Shown: positions 35,125-43,861, counted from the first letter of the stretch. The stretch: 64,000 bases of DNA from Thalassospira lucentensis MCCC 1A00383 = DSM 14000 (GCF_000421265.1 NZ_ATWN01000003.1:1-64000); one strand, 5' to 3'. The notes: a model not told the origin generated them from the sequence alone. A program made the numbers and translations.

Positions 35125-35190
35125 AAAAAGGGGACGGGAAAGCAAAAGGAAAGCAAAAGGGGACTGTCCCCTTTTTCCGGTCCCCTTTTT
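35125..35190. repeat. Nested GGGGAC inverted repeats, left flank of accessory cassette
   Basis: AAAAGGGGAC-T-GTCCCCTTTT (35155-35175) is a perfect palindrome. It is enclosed by a second pair, AAAAAGGGGACGG at 35125 and GGTCCCCTTTTT ending at 35190. Purine tracts GCAAAAGG/GGAAAGC lie between. A related copy occurs at 36157-36190, and the two flank a two-gene cassette. In other bacteria such GGGGAC palindromes accompany REP-type mobile repeats. Confidence 0.7.
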
Positions 35191-35332
35191 CCGTCCGATC
35201 ACGTTATTGCCGTGCCCAAGTTCCATAATAAAGACGAGGTGCTTTAGAATGCACTCATCCGCTAGCTTGGGTTGTGCTATGATCCTGCCACGGCATAGAG
35301 GAAATACTAGGATTGAATGGAAGGACGATTGG

Positions 35333-35611
35333 ATGGATGCCGAGAAGTACAACCGCTCGGTCACGTTGCTGTGCCCGATCTGTGGTAGCGACCAGTTCGA
35401 ATTCGAAAACAGCGATGAAATCGTCGATTCAGCCCACTGCGCGGGCTGCGGCCGTAGGTTCACGAGGGACGAATTGATTGAGGAGAATGGCGAAAACATT
35501 AACGAGCACGTGAAGGAGATGGGCCAAGAGATTACCCGCGACTTCGCGAAAGAGATGCGAAATACCCTGAAAAAGGCATTCCGCGGCAACAAGCACATCA
35601 AGTTCAAATAG
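35333..35611 (+). CDS. Small zinc-ribbon protein
   Basis: A 92-residue protein with two CxxC pairs (LLCPICG and HCAGCGRRF, residues about 13-40) forming a zinc ribbon. An acidic then basic helical tail ends in AFRGNKHIKFK. It resembles a family of small zinc-binding proteins with a conserved GNKNIK-like tail that I associate with accessory regions, but no function is known to me. ATG 35333 follows AAGGACG. The upstream part of the frame covers repeats and is not coding. It is followed three bases later by a membrane protein gene. Confidence 0.65.
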   Translation: MDAEKYNRSVTLLCPICGSDQFEFENSDEIVDSAHCAGCGRRFTRDELIEENGENINEHVKEMGQEITRDFAKEMRNTLKKAFRGNKHIKFK

Positions 35612-35614
35612 GGG

Positions 35615-36061
35615 ATGATGATGGAATTCAGCGACATCATCTCGCTGATTGCCCTACTGATCGCTGCGCTGTCATTAGGGATGAACTTCTGGTTCAACTG
35701 GCGCCAGATTCCTCTACTCCGACATAGCTTAAAGAAAAGTCAAGCAGAAGCGTTGGAAGAAAAGAAGGCCGATATTGGCGCAAAAGTCGTCAAGCTGGGA
35801 AACAGTAAGTACCGGGTAAAGATCTTTAACCGAGGCAAGGCCGCAGCGAGGAACGTCCAGATCGAGTTCCCGGACAGCAATGGCCTGATTCCAGATCAGG
35901 AGATCCGCGACAAATTTCCCATGGAAGTGCTGGAACAGCACGATTCGGTTGACCTGATTGCACACGTCCATATGCGGACACCGCGCAAGCATGCGGTGTT
36001 GCTGAAATGGGCAGACGATCATTCGGACAGTAATGAGAAACCCAGCTATCTGACGTTGTGA
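35615..36061 (+). CDS. Single-pass membrane protein of the accessory cassette
   Basis: A 148-residue protein with one N-terminal helix (about residues 7-27), a short basic/Gln-rich linker, and a soluble domain facing the cytoplasm or periplasm. The domain has beta-rich blocks such as GNSKYRVKIFNRGKAAARNV and HVHMRTPRKHAVLLKW, which look Ig-like. Three ATGs in a row follow AGGGG, so the exact start is uncertain. I do not recognise the family. It pairs with the zinc-ribbon gene; its codon use looks less GC-biased than its neighbours. Confidence 0.6.
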   Translation: MMMEFSDIISLIALLIAALSLGMNFWFNWRQIPLLRHSLKKSQAEALEEKKADIGAKVVKLGNSKYRVKIFNRGKAAARNVQIEFPDSNGLIPDQEIRDKFPMEVLEQHDSVDLIAHVHMRTPRKHAVLLKWADDHSDSNEKPSYLTL

Positions 36062-36156
36062 CCACGGGATTGCGCATGGCCATTGGGCCGACTTTGCGTC
36101 GACTGGGGCGTTGGCTTGCGACGCGCCGCAGACGTTCGCGCCTGCAACTGTCAAAG

Positions 36157-36190
36157 CAAAAAGCAAAGCAAAAAGGGGAGTGTCCCCCCT
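36157..36190. repeat. GGGGAC-type repeat, right flank of accessory cassette
   Basis: A purine tract with GCAAAAAGCAAAGC leads into AAAAAGGGGAG-TGTCCCCCCTT (36170-36190), closely resembling 35125-35175 in the same orientation. The two copies lie about 1 kb apart on either side of the zinc-ribbon and membrane-protein genes. From here to 36441 I see no gene. Confidence 0.6.
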
Positions 36191-36441
36191 TCTTCAATAT
36201 TCCGGCATCTGATCATGAATGGTATCGAGTCCTGACCTTGTGGTCAGGAAATGACGCCATGGGCGCATCCCGCGCCGGAAAGGGCGGCGCACAAAATATC
36301 CGGCGGCAAAAAACAATACCATTGGCTAAGGGCGTCTCATGACCGACGGGGAGCGCCAAATTTCCCTGAAAAAGCCCCCACCCTTACGAACAGCCCACCC
36401 CCGCTACCGCACCGCAAAACAAACCCTTCAAAATCAACTGT

Positions 36442-36496
36442 TTGACAACCGAAACCGCTTTCGGATAGCGTTTCACCTCCCCGAAAGCGGTTTCGG
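36442..36496 (+). promoter_or_regulatory. Promoter and paired LacI operators of the CUT1 sugar operon
   Basis: CCGAAACCGCTTTCGG (36449-36464) and CCGAAAGCGGTTTCGG (36481-36496) are exact reverse complements of each other and near-perfect palindromes with a central CG. Their centres are 32 bases apart, about three helical turns. TTGACA (36442-36447) just upstream of the first site is a consensus -35 box, with GATAGC 16 bases on as a weak -10. The first operator lies between -35 and -10, as expected for repression by the LacI protein encoded next. Confidence 0.75.
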
Positions 36497-36526
36497 CAGC
36501 AAAAACATCGTCAAAAAGGCGATGAA

Positions 36527-37687
36527 ATGAAAAAGGATCTGAATAAAAACAAGGGAGGCCCTGTGTCACGCGTTCGGCAACGCCCGCAAACCATGTCGAT
36601 TGCCAGACTGGCAAAGCACCTTGGCCTGTCCGAGGGCACGGTTTCGCGCGCGCTGAACAACTATCCCGACATTGCCGACAAAACCATCGCGCGCGTGCGC
36701 AAGGCCGCCGATGAACTGGGTTATCGCCCCTCCACCACCGCCCGGCGTTTGGCGCGTGGTGTGGTTGAAACCGTCGGTTTTGTCCTGCCCGCCCGCCATG
36801 GTCATCAAATTGATCCGTTTCTGGCCGAAATCCTTGACGGGCTGGCGACCGAGCTTGCCCTGTCGGACTGGGATTTGCTGGTTGCCGCCGTCCCCGAGGG
36901 CCATGACGAGGTCGAAGTCATGGACCGCCTGATCCGGTCCGGCAAGGTGGGTGGTTTTGTCATTGCCCGCACACGGCGCCACGACCCGCGCATCGACTAT
37001 CTGCGCAAATCGCATATCCCCTTTGTTGTGCAAGGCCGCACCGAAGACTGCGACGATTATGCGTGGCTCGATATCGACAATGAAAAGGCCTTTGTCGATG
37101 CCATGGACCATCTTGTTGGTTTGGGCCATCACAAGATCGCCTATCTCGGTGGCGATCCCGACCTGAACTATGCGTGGCAACGCCGGTCCGGATATCTGAG
37201 CGCGGCAAAAACCCATGGCTGCGATGTTCTTGACGGCTACCTTCATGACGGCATCACCGATGAAATGGCCGCCCGGCACGCCGTTGCCGACCTCCTCAAA
37301 CATCCCGACCGCCCCACCGCAATCCTGTGCGTCACCGATGCGGTCGCCATTGGTGCGATCCATGCGCTGGCCCATGCCGGGATTACGGTTGGCGAAGAAA
37401 TATCGGTTATCGGTTTTGATGGCCTGCCCATGGGGGAGGCCATCCACCCCGGCCTGACCACCATGAGCCAGGCCAGTTATCAGGTCGGCCGCGCGGTTGG
37501 CCGCATTGTTGTCGAACAGGCCAACGAGACCAAAGAGGCCAACGCGCCCGCATCCGAGTTTTCCCAAATCTTGTGGGAAGCAACGCTGACCATCCGTGGA
37601 TCAGCCAATCCGCCAGCGCCAAAGCTGGCAGTTAGTGCCAAACCGGCATCCATGCCGGTCGCCAATGCCAAGGGAGGCATCTCATGA
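36527..37687 (+). CDS. LacI-family regulator of the CUT1 sugar importer
   Basis: A 386-residue LacI-family protein. SIARLAKHLGLSEGTVSRAL (about residues 24-43) is the helix-turn-helix, followed by the hinge STTARRLARG and a sensor domain with GHQIDPFLAEILDGL. The start is ambiguous: ATG 36527 has AAGG, while GTG 36563 has a stronger GGGAGG site and would give a 374-residue protein. The C-terminus has a loosely conserved Ala/Pro tail and overlaps the binding-protein gene (ATGA). It probably represses its own operon through the two operators upstream. Confidence 0.87.
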   Translation: MKKDLNKNKGGPVSRVRQRPQTMSIARLAKHLGLSEGTVSRALNNYPDIADKTIARVRKAADELGYRPSTTARRLARGVVETVGFVLPARHGHQIDPFLAEILDGLATELALSDWDLLVAAVPEGHDEVEVMDRLIRSGKVGGFVIARTRRHDPRIDYLRKSHIPFVVQGRTEDCDDYAWLDIDNEKAFVDAMDHLVGLGHHKIAYLGGDPDLNYAWQRRSGYLSAAKTHGCDVLDGYLHDGITDEMAARHAVADLLKHPDRPTAILCVTDAVAIGAIHALAHAGITVGEEISVIGFDGLPMGEAIHPGLTTMSQASYQVGRAVGRIVVEQANETKEANAPASEFSQILWEATLTIRGSANPPAPKLAVSAKPASMPVANAKGGIS

Positions 37688-39030
37688 AAACAAGGTTTAC
37701 GCGTGCATTGACTCTCGCAGCCGTCGGCCTGCTGGTTTCCACCAGCATGGCAAGTGCGCAGCTGCGTTTCTGGACCATCGAAGAACAACCAGACCGCCTT
37801 GCCAAGCAACAGGAAATGGCCAAGGCGTTTGAGGAAAAAACCGGCACCGCCGTCGAAGTCATTCCGGTCACCGAATCCGAACTCGGCACACGGGCCACGG
37901 CCGCCTATGCCGCCGGTGATTTGCCTGATGTGATTTATCTGACCCTGCAATATGTCCTGCCATGGTCCGAGGCTGGTATCCTTGATACCGAAGCCAACAA
38001 CGAAGTCATCCGCGATCTTGGGGCTGATACCTTTGCCCCGGCCGCCTTGTCGATGGCCGATTTTGATGGTGAAACCGCCGCCGTTCCGTCCGATGGCTGG
38101 ACCCAGATGGTGCTATACCGCAAGGATCTGTTTGACGAAGCCGGGTTAGAGGCCCCCAACAGCTACGCCAACATTCAAAAGGCGCTGGAAAAACTGCACA
38201 ATCCGCCGGAAATGTATGGCTTTGTCGCCGCGACCAAGATCGACGACAACTTCATGAGTCAGGTGCTCGAACATGTGCTTCTGGCCAATGGCGCAACCCC
38301 GGTTGCCAAGGATGGCTCTGTCGGATTTGACAAGGCCAAGCTGGTCGAAGCACTCGAATTCTATAAATCCATCGCCAAGGCATCGCCCCCCGGTGATCTG
38401 TACTGGAAACAATCGCGCGAAGTCTATTTCGCCGGTCAGGCGGCGATGATCATCTGGTCGCCCTTCATTCTGGATGAACTGGCGGGCCTGCGTGACAGCG
38501 CCCCGCCTACCATCAACGATGACCCGACATCGGGCGAACTGGCATCGAAAACCGGCATCGTCACCCGTCTGACCGGCCCGTCCAACCCGGATGGTGCCGC
38601 ATGGGGGGACATCAACTATTTCGGCATCACCAATGACGCCGATACCGATGCCGCCGAAGAATTCGTCAAATTCTCGATGGACGAGGGCTATGGCAATACA
38701 TTGTCCATCGCCCCCGAAGGCAAATTCCCGGTCCGCAATGGTACTGCCGACGAACCGGAAAAATTCGTCGATATGTGGTCAACCCTGCCGGTTGGCGTGG
38801 ATCGCAAAAAACCGCTGTCCGAGCTGTATGATCCGGCCGTGATCCACGAAATCGTTTCGGGGCTTGAAACGGCAAACCGTTGGGGTGTCGCCGAAGGCCA
38901 GTTGGCCAAGGCATCGCGCATCATCAACAGCCAGATCATCAACACGCTGGTCCGCGAATATATCGACGGCGAACGTGATGCATCGGCAACGGCTGATTTG
39001 ATCAACGAAGAAATCGCCGCCGTCGAATAA
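37684..39030 (+). CDS. CUT1 sugar ABC transporter, extracellular binding protein
   Basis: A 448-residue family-1 binding protein with a Sec signal (cleavage near ASAQ). LRFWTIEEQPDR at the mature start, DLPDVIYLTLQYVLPWSE and GQAAMIIWSPFILDEL are typical of oligosaccharide or polyol binders in the MalE/UgpB superfamily. It collects the sugar for the two permeases encoded downstream. Its ATG overlaps the LacI stop by four bases, so regulator and importer are made together. No glycosidase gene is linked, so the sugar cannot be deduced. Confidence 0.9.
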   Translation: MKTRFTRALTLAAVGLLVSTSMASAQLRFWTIEEQPDRLAKQQEMAKAFEEKTGTAVEVIPVTESELGTRATAAYAAGDLPDVIYLTLQYVLPWSEAGILDTEANNEVIRDLGADTFAPAALSMADFDGETAAVPSDGWTQMVLYRKDLFDEAGLEAPNSYANIQKALEKLHNPPEMYGFVAATKIDDNFMSQVLEHVLLANGATPVAKDGSVGFDKAKLVEALEFYKSIAKASPPGDLYWKQSREVYFAGQAAMIIWSPFILDELAGLRDSAPPTINDDPTSGELASKTGIVTRLTGPSNPDGAAWGDINYFGITNDADTDAAEEFVKFSMDEGYGNTLSIAPEGKFPVRNGTADEPEKFVDMWSTLPVGVDRKKPLSELYDPAVIHEIVSGLETANRWGVAEGQLAKASRIINSQIINTLVREYIDGERDASATADLINEEIAAVE

Positions 39031-39102
39031 ACGATCTTGAATTCGGGGCGGGCTGATTTTGGGCCGCCCCGAATATCTGGTTTTCACAACGGACCAAAGA
39101 CG

Positions 39103-40416
39103 ATGACAACGTCCCACAGCACCCAGACACCATCCGCAACAGCACCGCCCAAAAAATCAAAACTCGGCCCCATGGCCCGGCGCGAAGCAAAACTTGCGCT
39201 TTGGATGCTGGCGCCGACCTTTTTGATTGTGATGGGCATTGTCCTGTTTCCGTTGCTGGCCAATTTCTGGATTTCGGTAAAGCCGGTCAAACTGTCCGAT
39301 TTGCGCCCGCCAACCCCTGTGGTGTCCGAACGTATCCGCGGCGACATGGATGTCGCGGGCGAAGAATTTCGCATTCAGTACCGCATGCGAAATTCATCGC
39401 AAACCGGGGCGATTGACGACGTTGTGCTGACCGATACCCTGCCGTCTGGCATCACCGTCACCGACATTGACCCCGCCTGTGAAATCACCGGTCAAAATGT
39501 CACCTGCCGTCTCGACCGGCTTGAAGGCGGGGACCGTCAACGCCTTGAACTCAAAGCCACCGCTAATGCCGATTTTGCCGCCAATCCGGTGTCGCCCCGC
39601 GACAGCGAACCAACCTTGACCGGCACTTCCGAAAACATTCTCACCAACAACCAGTTCACGCTCGATAACTTTGCGCGCATCTTTGATTCCCGCGAATTCT
39701 GGAGCGTGCTTTGGGTCACCATTGCCTATACCGTCTTTGGCACCTTGGGCGCACTGGTGCTTGGCCTGTTTGCCGCCCAGATTTTAAACAAGCCCTTTAA
39801 GGGCCGCTCAATCATTCGCGGCCTTTTCCTGTTTCCCTATGTCGCCCCCGTGATCGCGGTCGCCTTTACATGGGTGATCCTGCTTGATCCGTTTAACGGT
39901 ACGTTTAATGCGATTTTGCAACGCATGAACGTCACCGATGCCGGGGTAAACTTCTTTGGCCAACGCGCCCTTCCGATTGATATCTTTGGCCTGACCATTG
40001 AATTCCCGTTGGCCCTTGCCACCGTGATCGCCTTTGAAGCATGGCGGTATTTCCCGCTGTCGTTCCTGTTTATTCTCGCCCGGATGCAGTCGATCTCCTC
40101 AGACATGTATGAGGCCGCCGAGGTCGATGGTGCCTCCCCGCTGCAACAGTTCTGGCACATCTCCCTGCCGCAGCTTCTGGGCATTCTATCGACCCTGTTT
40201 TTGCTGCGCTTCATTTGGACGTTCAACAAATTCGACGACATCTTCCTTCTGACCGGCGGGGCTGCGGGCACGCGGACCCTGACCGTTGATGTCTATGAAC
40301 AGGGCTTTGCCCTTTCAAACCTTGGGGCCGGGGCGGCCGTGGCCGTCGCCATCTTCATCCTGCTTCTGGTCTTTGCCGTGTTCTACTTCAAATTCGTCCA
40401 TCGGGAGGATCAGTAA
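39103..40416 (+). CDS. CUT1 permease 1 (MalF-type) with DUF11-like periplasmic insert
   Basis: A 437-residue permease, about 130 residues longer than usual. After helix 1 (about residues 37-58) comes a soluble insert (about residues 75-175) with IQYRMRNSSQTGAIDDVVLT, DTLPSGITVT and a cysteine pair in CEITGQNVTC. This closely follows the DUF11/conserved-repeat Ig-like domain of surface proteins. Five more helices follow, with the EAA loop YEAAEVDGASPLQQFWHISL. It forms half of the sugar channel. ATG 39103 is preferred over 39037. It overlaps permease 2 by one base. Confidence 0.85.
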   Translation: MTTSHSTQTPSATAPPKKSKLGPMARREAKLALWMLAPTFLIVMGIVLFPLLANFWISVKPVKLSDLRPPTPVVSERIRGDMDVAGEEFRIQYRMRNSSQTGAIDDVVLTDTLPSGITVTDIDPACEITGQNVTCRLDRLEGGDRQRLELKATANADFAANPVSPRDSEPTLTGTSENILTNNQFTLDNFARIFDSREFWSVLWVTIAYTVFGTLGALVLGLFAAQILNKPFKGRSIIRGLFLFPYVAPVIAVAFTWVILLDPFNGTFNAILQRMNVTDAGVNFFGQRALPIDIFGLTIEFPLALATVIAFEAWRYFPLSFLFILARMQSISSDMYEAAEVDGASPLQQFWHISLPQLLGILSTLFLLRFIWTFNKFDDIFLLTGGAAGTRTLTVDVYEQGFALSNLGAGAAVAVAIFILLLVFAVFYFKFVHREDQ

Positions 40417-41645
40417 TGCGTATTGGTACGGGTCTTCTACTTGCCCTGATTTCGGGCCTGATCTGGGGCGTGATTGCCATTGTCATTACCGGCATCTCAC
40501 TGACCCTGATTACCGGTCTTGCCGCCACCCCGATCATGTCGGCGGGTGCGCTTGCCGGGGCGGTCAATGCCGCGATCATTATCTCGCGCGCGCCTAAAAA
40601 CCGCACACCGGGATTATATCTTGTCGCCTTTGCCGCGGTGGTGATTGCGATGATGCTGGTGTCCTTTGCCATGCCGTTCAGCCTGTCATTCTCCCAAAAT
40701 TCTGCCACTCAGGCCTTTGGCGTTGGCCTGATTGCACTGGCCATCACCTTTGCCAACCGCATGTGTCTGATGGATGCGCATTCGGGGATGCTCAAACGCT
40801 ACAGCTTTGATCTTGTCATTGTGCGCGTGTTCAAGGGGCTTGGCTTTGTGTTTTTCAGCGTGATTGTCATCCTGCCCTTCTATGTGATGGTGATGACCAG
40901 CCTCAAAAACCAGCAAGACCTGTTTTTAAACCCGCTGGATCTGTCAATTGACCTGACACAGGGCTTTGCCAGCCTGACCGACAGCTACGTCGAACTGTTT
41001 ACCCAGTTCAATTTTGGCAGTTTCCTTCTGACATCGACCATTGTCTCGGTCTCGACCGTGATCATCACGCTGGCCTTTTCCATTCCGGGTGCCTATGCGG
41101 TCGCCCGGTTGAAATTCCCCGGCCAGACCGTGCTTTCAAGCTCGATCCTGCTGATCTATCTCGTACCCATGATCGTTCTGGTGATCCCGCTTTATGCGGT
41201 GTTTAGCCAGCTTGGCCTGCGCAACTCGCTGGTTGGGCTTTTGATAGTCTATCCGGCCACCACGGTTCCCGTCGCTCTTTACATGCTTCAGGGATATTTT
41301 CGCGGCATTCCCGCCGAACTTGAAGAAGCCGGTGTGATGGATGGCCTGTCGCGCCTTGGCGTGATCTGGAAAATCACCTTGCCACTCGCCCTGCCCGCAC
41401 TGGCATCGGTATCGCTCTATGTCTTCATGATTGCCTGGAACGAGTTCCTGTTTGCCTTCATGTTCCTGGATGATCCGGGCATCTTCACCCTGTCACGCGG
41501 GGTTGTCTCGCTCAATTCCTCGGAAGTTCCCCGTCAGCACCTTATGGCTGGTGCGGTGATTGCCACGGTCCCGATCTTGGCGATTTTCCTGTGGTTTGAA
41601 CGCTTCCTTGTTCAGGGCCTGACGGCCGGGAGTGTCAAGGGATGA
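40416..41645 (+). CDS. CUT1 permease 2 (MalG-type) with extra N-terminal membrane domain
   Basis: A 409-residue permease; MalG-type partners usually have about 280. Residues 1-130 add about four hydrophobic helices (LLLALISGLIWGVIAIVITG, then three more) not expected in this family. The normal MalG-like part begins near residue 138 (GLGFVFFSVIVILPFYVMVM) and has the EAA loop LEEAGVMDGLSRLGVIWKIT. The extension does not look like a frameshift product since the frame is clean. Its A overlaps the stop of permease 1. Confidence 0.85.
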   Translation: MRIGTGLLLALISGLIWGVIAIVITGISLTLITGLAATPIMSAGALAGAVNAAIIISRAPKNRTPGLYLVAFAAVVIAMMLVSFAMPFSLSFSQNSATQAFGVGLIALAITFANRMCLMDAHSGMLKRYSFDLVIVRVFKGLGFVFFSVIVILPFYVMVMTSLKNQQDLFLNPLDLSIDLTQGFASLTDSYVELFTQFNFGSFLLTSTIVSVSTVIITLAFSIPGAYAVARLKFPGQTVLSSSILLIYLVPMIVLVIPLYAVFSQLGLRNSLVGLLIVYPATTVPVALYMLQGYFRGIPAELEEAGVMDGLSRLGVIWKITLPLALPALASVSLYVFMIAWNEFLFAFMFLDDPGIFTLSRGVVSLNSSEVPRQHLMAGAVIATVPILAIFLWFERFLVQGLTAGSVKG

Positions 41646-41744
41646 TCAGATCATCAATGCATCAAATGCCCGTACGGCATTTCGCACCATCCACACCATC
41701 CATAAAAAAAACGCCCACCGCCAAAGATCAGGAGGCCAAATAAA

Positions 41745-42800
41745 ATGGGTCAGATCGAACTCAAAGACATCCGTAAATCATTTGGCGGTGTCGAGGTTAT
41801 CAAAGGCATCGACCTTCAAATCGACGAAGGCGAGTTGGTGATTTTCGTCGGCCCGTCAGGCTGTGGCAAATCCACCTTGCTGCGCCTTATTTCCGGTCTG
41901 GTCGAAGCCAGCGACGGCCAGATCATCATTGATGGCGATGACGTCACCGGCAAACCGCCCGCCGAACGTGAACTTTCCATGGTGTTTCAGTCCTATGCCC
42001 TTTATCCGCACAAGTCGGTGCGCGAAAACATGGGCTTTGCGCTGACCGTGGCGGGCATGCCCAAATCCGACATCACCGCCAAGGTCGATGAGGCCGCTGC
42101 AACTCTCAAACTCGAAGATTATCTGGATCGCAAACCCAAGGCCCTGTCGGGTGGGCAACGTCAACGCGTGGCGATTGGCCGCGCCATTGTCCGCGAGCCG
42201 CGTGCGTTTTTGTTTGATGAACCGCTGTCAAACCTTGATGCCGCTTTGCGCGTTGAAATGCGCCTTGAAATCGCCCGTCTGCATCAAAAGCTTGGTGCGA
42301 CCATGGTCTATGTCACCCATGATCAGGTCGAAGCCATGACGCTGGCCGACAAAATTGTCGTGCTGCAAGCAGGCCAGATCGAACAAATCGGCTCCCCGCT
42401 TGATCTTTATCGTCATCCGGGCAACCTGTTTGTCGCGCAATTCATCGGCTCACCGAAAATGAATGTCGTCGATTGCACCGGCACGGGAAGTACGCTGACA
42501 TTTGGTGATGGCAACACGTCCGATATTGCCCGCAATGCCGATGGCGCAACCAAAATGGGCATCCGCCCCGAACATATGTCGCTGTGTGCGGAAAAGGACG
42601 GCATCCTTGTCGGTCAGATTGATGTGATGGAACATCTCGGCTCGGACAGCTTTGCCTATGTCAATGTCACCGACGTCGGACTTTTCACCGTGCGCATCGT
42701 CGGCCATTCCGACGCTTCTGTCGGCGATAGGATCGGGCTGACATTCGGATCGGAAAATGTGCATCTGTTCGATGCCGCCGAAAAAACCATTCCGGCCTGA
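41745..42800 (+). CDS. CUT1 sugar ABC transporter ATPase (MalK/UgpC type)
   Basis: A 351-residue ATPase. Walker [17 protein letters not shown] (about residues 36-51), Q-loop in [11 protein letters not shown], signature [16 protein letters not shown] and Walker [13 protein letters not shown] are intact. A C-terminal TOBE/regulatory domain follows ([22 protein letters not shown]). It drives the importer made of the two preceding permeases. AGGAGG lies ten bases upstream. A strong inverted repeat follows the stop (42808-42838). Confidence 0.93.
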   Translation: MGQIELKDIRKSFGGVEVIKGIDLQIDEGELVIFVGPSGCGKSTLLRLISGLVEASDGQIIIDGDDVTGKPPAERELSMVFQSYALYPHKSVRENMGFALTVAGMPKSDITAKVDEAAATLKLEDYLDRKPKALSGGQRQRVAIGRAIVREPRAFLFDEPLSNLDAALRVEMRLEIARLHQKLGATMVYVTHDQVEAMTLADKIVVLQAGQIEQIGSPLDLYRHPGNLFVAQFIGSPKMNVVDCTGTGSTLTFGDGNTSDIARNADGATKMGIRPEHMSLCAEKDGILVGQIDVMEHLGSDSFAYVNVTDVGLFTVRIVGHSDASVGDRIGLTFGSENVHLFDAAEKTIPA

Positions 42801-42807
42801 TCGATGA

Positions 42808-42944
42808 CGCATTTTAATCCTCATACAATTAAAATGCGGTCAAATGTCACCCAAATGGCGGGCCGTCGTCGGGTCCTTGGTTCGCCATTTGGTTATTTGC
42901 TTAAAATGAATAATAAAGATGATTATTCAAAAAACATGAATAAT
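42808..42944. repeat. Three successive inverted repeats between convergent genes
   Basis: CGCATTTTAAT/ATTAAAATGCG (42808-42818 with 42828-42838) is a perfect 11 bp stem directly after the ATPase stop. CCAAATGGCG/CGCCATTTGG (42851-42860 with 42883-42892) is a perfect 10 bp stem with a larger loop. TGAATAAT/ATTATTCA (42907-42914 with 42922-42929) is repeated directly at 42937-42944. The first and third may terminate the converging transcripts. The A/T-rich third one also resembles Lrp-type binding sequence. Confidence 0.6.
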
Positions 42945-42961
42945 AAAAACAGCCCGAACCG

Positions 42962-43399
42962 CTACTTCAGCGACCCCAGAACCGCCAGACTTTCATAGCG
43001 TTTGATATAGGGTTCATGAAACACCCGGTCGACAAATGCGCTGTATTCTTCCATGTCAGTGACTTGAATTCGCAACACAAAATCATGTGCCCCCGTCACA
43101 TGATGACATTGGACAACTTCGGGCATTTTCGCAAACGCCTCACGCATCAACATATACCGATCCGGCCGGTCGCGCTCCATGGTCAAAAGCACGATAACCA
43201 TCATCTTTTTACCAAAAACCTTAGGCGACACAATCGCAACATCGCGTTCAATCACGCCGGTTTCGCGCAACCGCTGAACCCGGCGCAAACAGGCCGCGGA
43301 CGACAGCCCGACACGGTCGGCAAGCTCGCTGCCGGTCAAACGGCTGTTTTCCTGCAACAGTTCAAGCAGGCGATGGTCGAATTTATCAAGCTCCGCCAC
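42962..43399 (-). CDS. Lrp/AsnC-family transcriptional regulator
   Basis: A 145-residue Lrp/AsnC protein. Helix-turn-helix: SELADRVGLSSAACLRRVQR (about residues 24-43). The RAM domain includes VVQCHHVTGAHDFVLRIQV, the usual ligand-sensing face. It probably senses an amino acid and regulates itself or neighbours. It starts at GTG 43399 with GGAAG about nine bases upstream. It is divergent from the DUF1127 gene and convergent with the sugar importer, so no obvious target is adjacent. Confidence 0.88.
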   Translation of the reverse strand: MAELDKFDHRLLELLQENSRLTGSELADRVGLSSAACLRRVQRLRETGVIERDVAIVSPKVFGKKMMVIVLLTMERDRPDRYMLMREAFAKMPEVVQCHHVTGAHDFVLRIQVTDMEEYSAFVDRVFHEPYIKRYESLAVLGSLK

Positions 43400-43560
43400 G
43401 GTTCAGTCTTCCCGGTTCATCATGATGTAACTCCCTGTAAACAAGGATGACCCAAGCCGCCAGCGAAAGAAAATCGTTTTTGCAAAATTTTTGCGGAAAT
43501 CTCGCACCGAATGGCGAAGTTTGCGCGCCAAACAACATATCGCAGGCGTAGTTTATCTGT

Positions 43561-43583
43561 GGGTTCAGAGGAAACTCTAACCC
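43561..43583 (+). promoter_or_regulatory. Leader hairpin with GAAA tetraloop before the DUF1127 gene
   Basis: GGGTTCAGAG-GAAA-CTCTAACCC forms nine pairs with one bulged C and a GNRA tetraloop. It lies 33 bases before the start codon at 43616, which itself lacks a clear Shine-Dalgarno. Such a stem could affect stability or translation, or be a site for RNA-binding proteins. Confidence 0.5.
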
Positions 43584-43615
43584 CTTATTAGCAAACAAAC
43601 TAGCGAGCCAGCATC

Positions 43616-43849
43616 ATGCCAGCACATGTTACGACTGATCCCCTCGTCGCCACCACCAATGTTGCGCCGGTTTCAGGCGCATCTGTCTGGCGCTGGCTCG
43701 TCCTTTTGCCCCGCAAATGGGCCCACGCATACAAGATCGCCCGCGACACCCAAATGCTGCGGTCGGCCCCGCGCGAAATTCTTGATGACATCGGCATTGC
43801 ACGCCGCGACGTTCAATTTGCCTGCGAACATGGTCGTCTGCCCAACTGA
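43616..43849 (+). CDS. DUF1127-family small basic protein
   Basis: A 77-residue protein whose C-terminal half matches DUF1127: an arginine/aromatic helix then TQMLRSAPREILDDIGIARR, with the family's D-I-G-(I/L)-x-R core. Small DUF1127 proteins in alphaproteobacteria are linked to stress and small-RNA turnover and some bind RNA. The N-terminal 30 residues are Ala/Val/Thr-rich and not conserved. It stands alone with its own hairpin leader and two hairpins downstream. Confidence 0.82.
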   Translation: MPAHVTTDPLVATTNVAPVSGASVWRWLVLLPRKWAHAYKIARDTQMLRSAPREILDDIGIARRDVQFACEHGRLPN

Positions 43850-43861
43850 TTACCCATTCCC

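Noticed and set aside
35125-36190. CRISPR-like array of GGGGAC repeats
   Set aside because: Only two repeat clusters about 1 kb apart with genes between; no regular repeat-spacer pattern and no cas genes.
36058-36342. 94-residue open frame after the cassette membrane protein
   Set aside because: It runs through the GGGGAC repeat and low-complexity purine tract, and its protein has no recognisable features.
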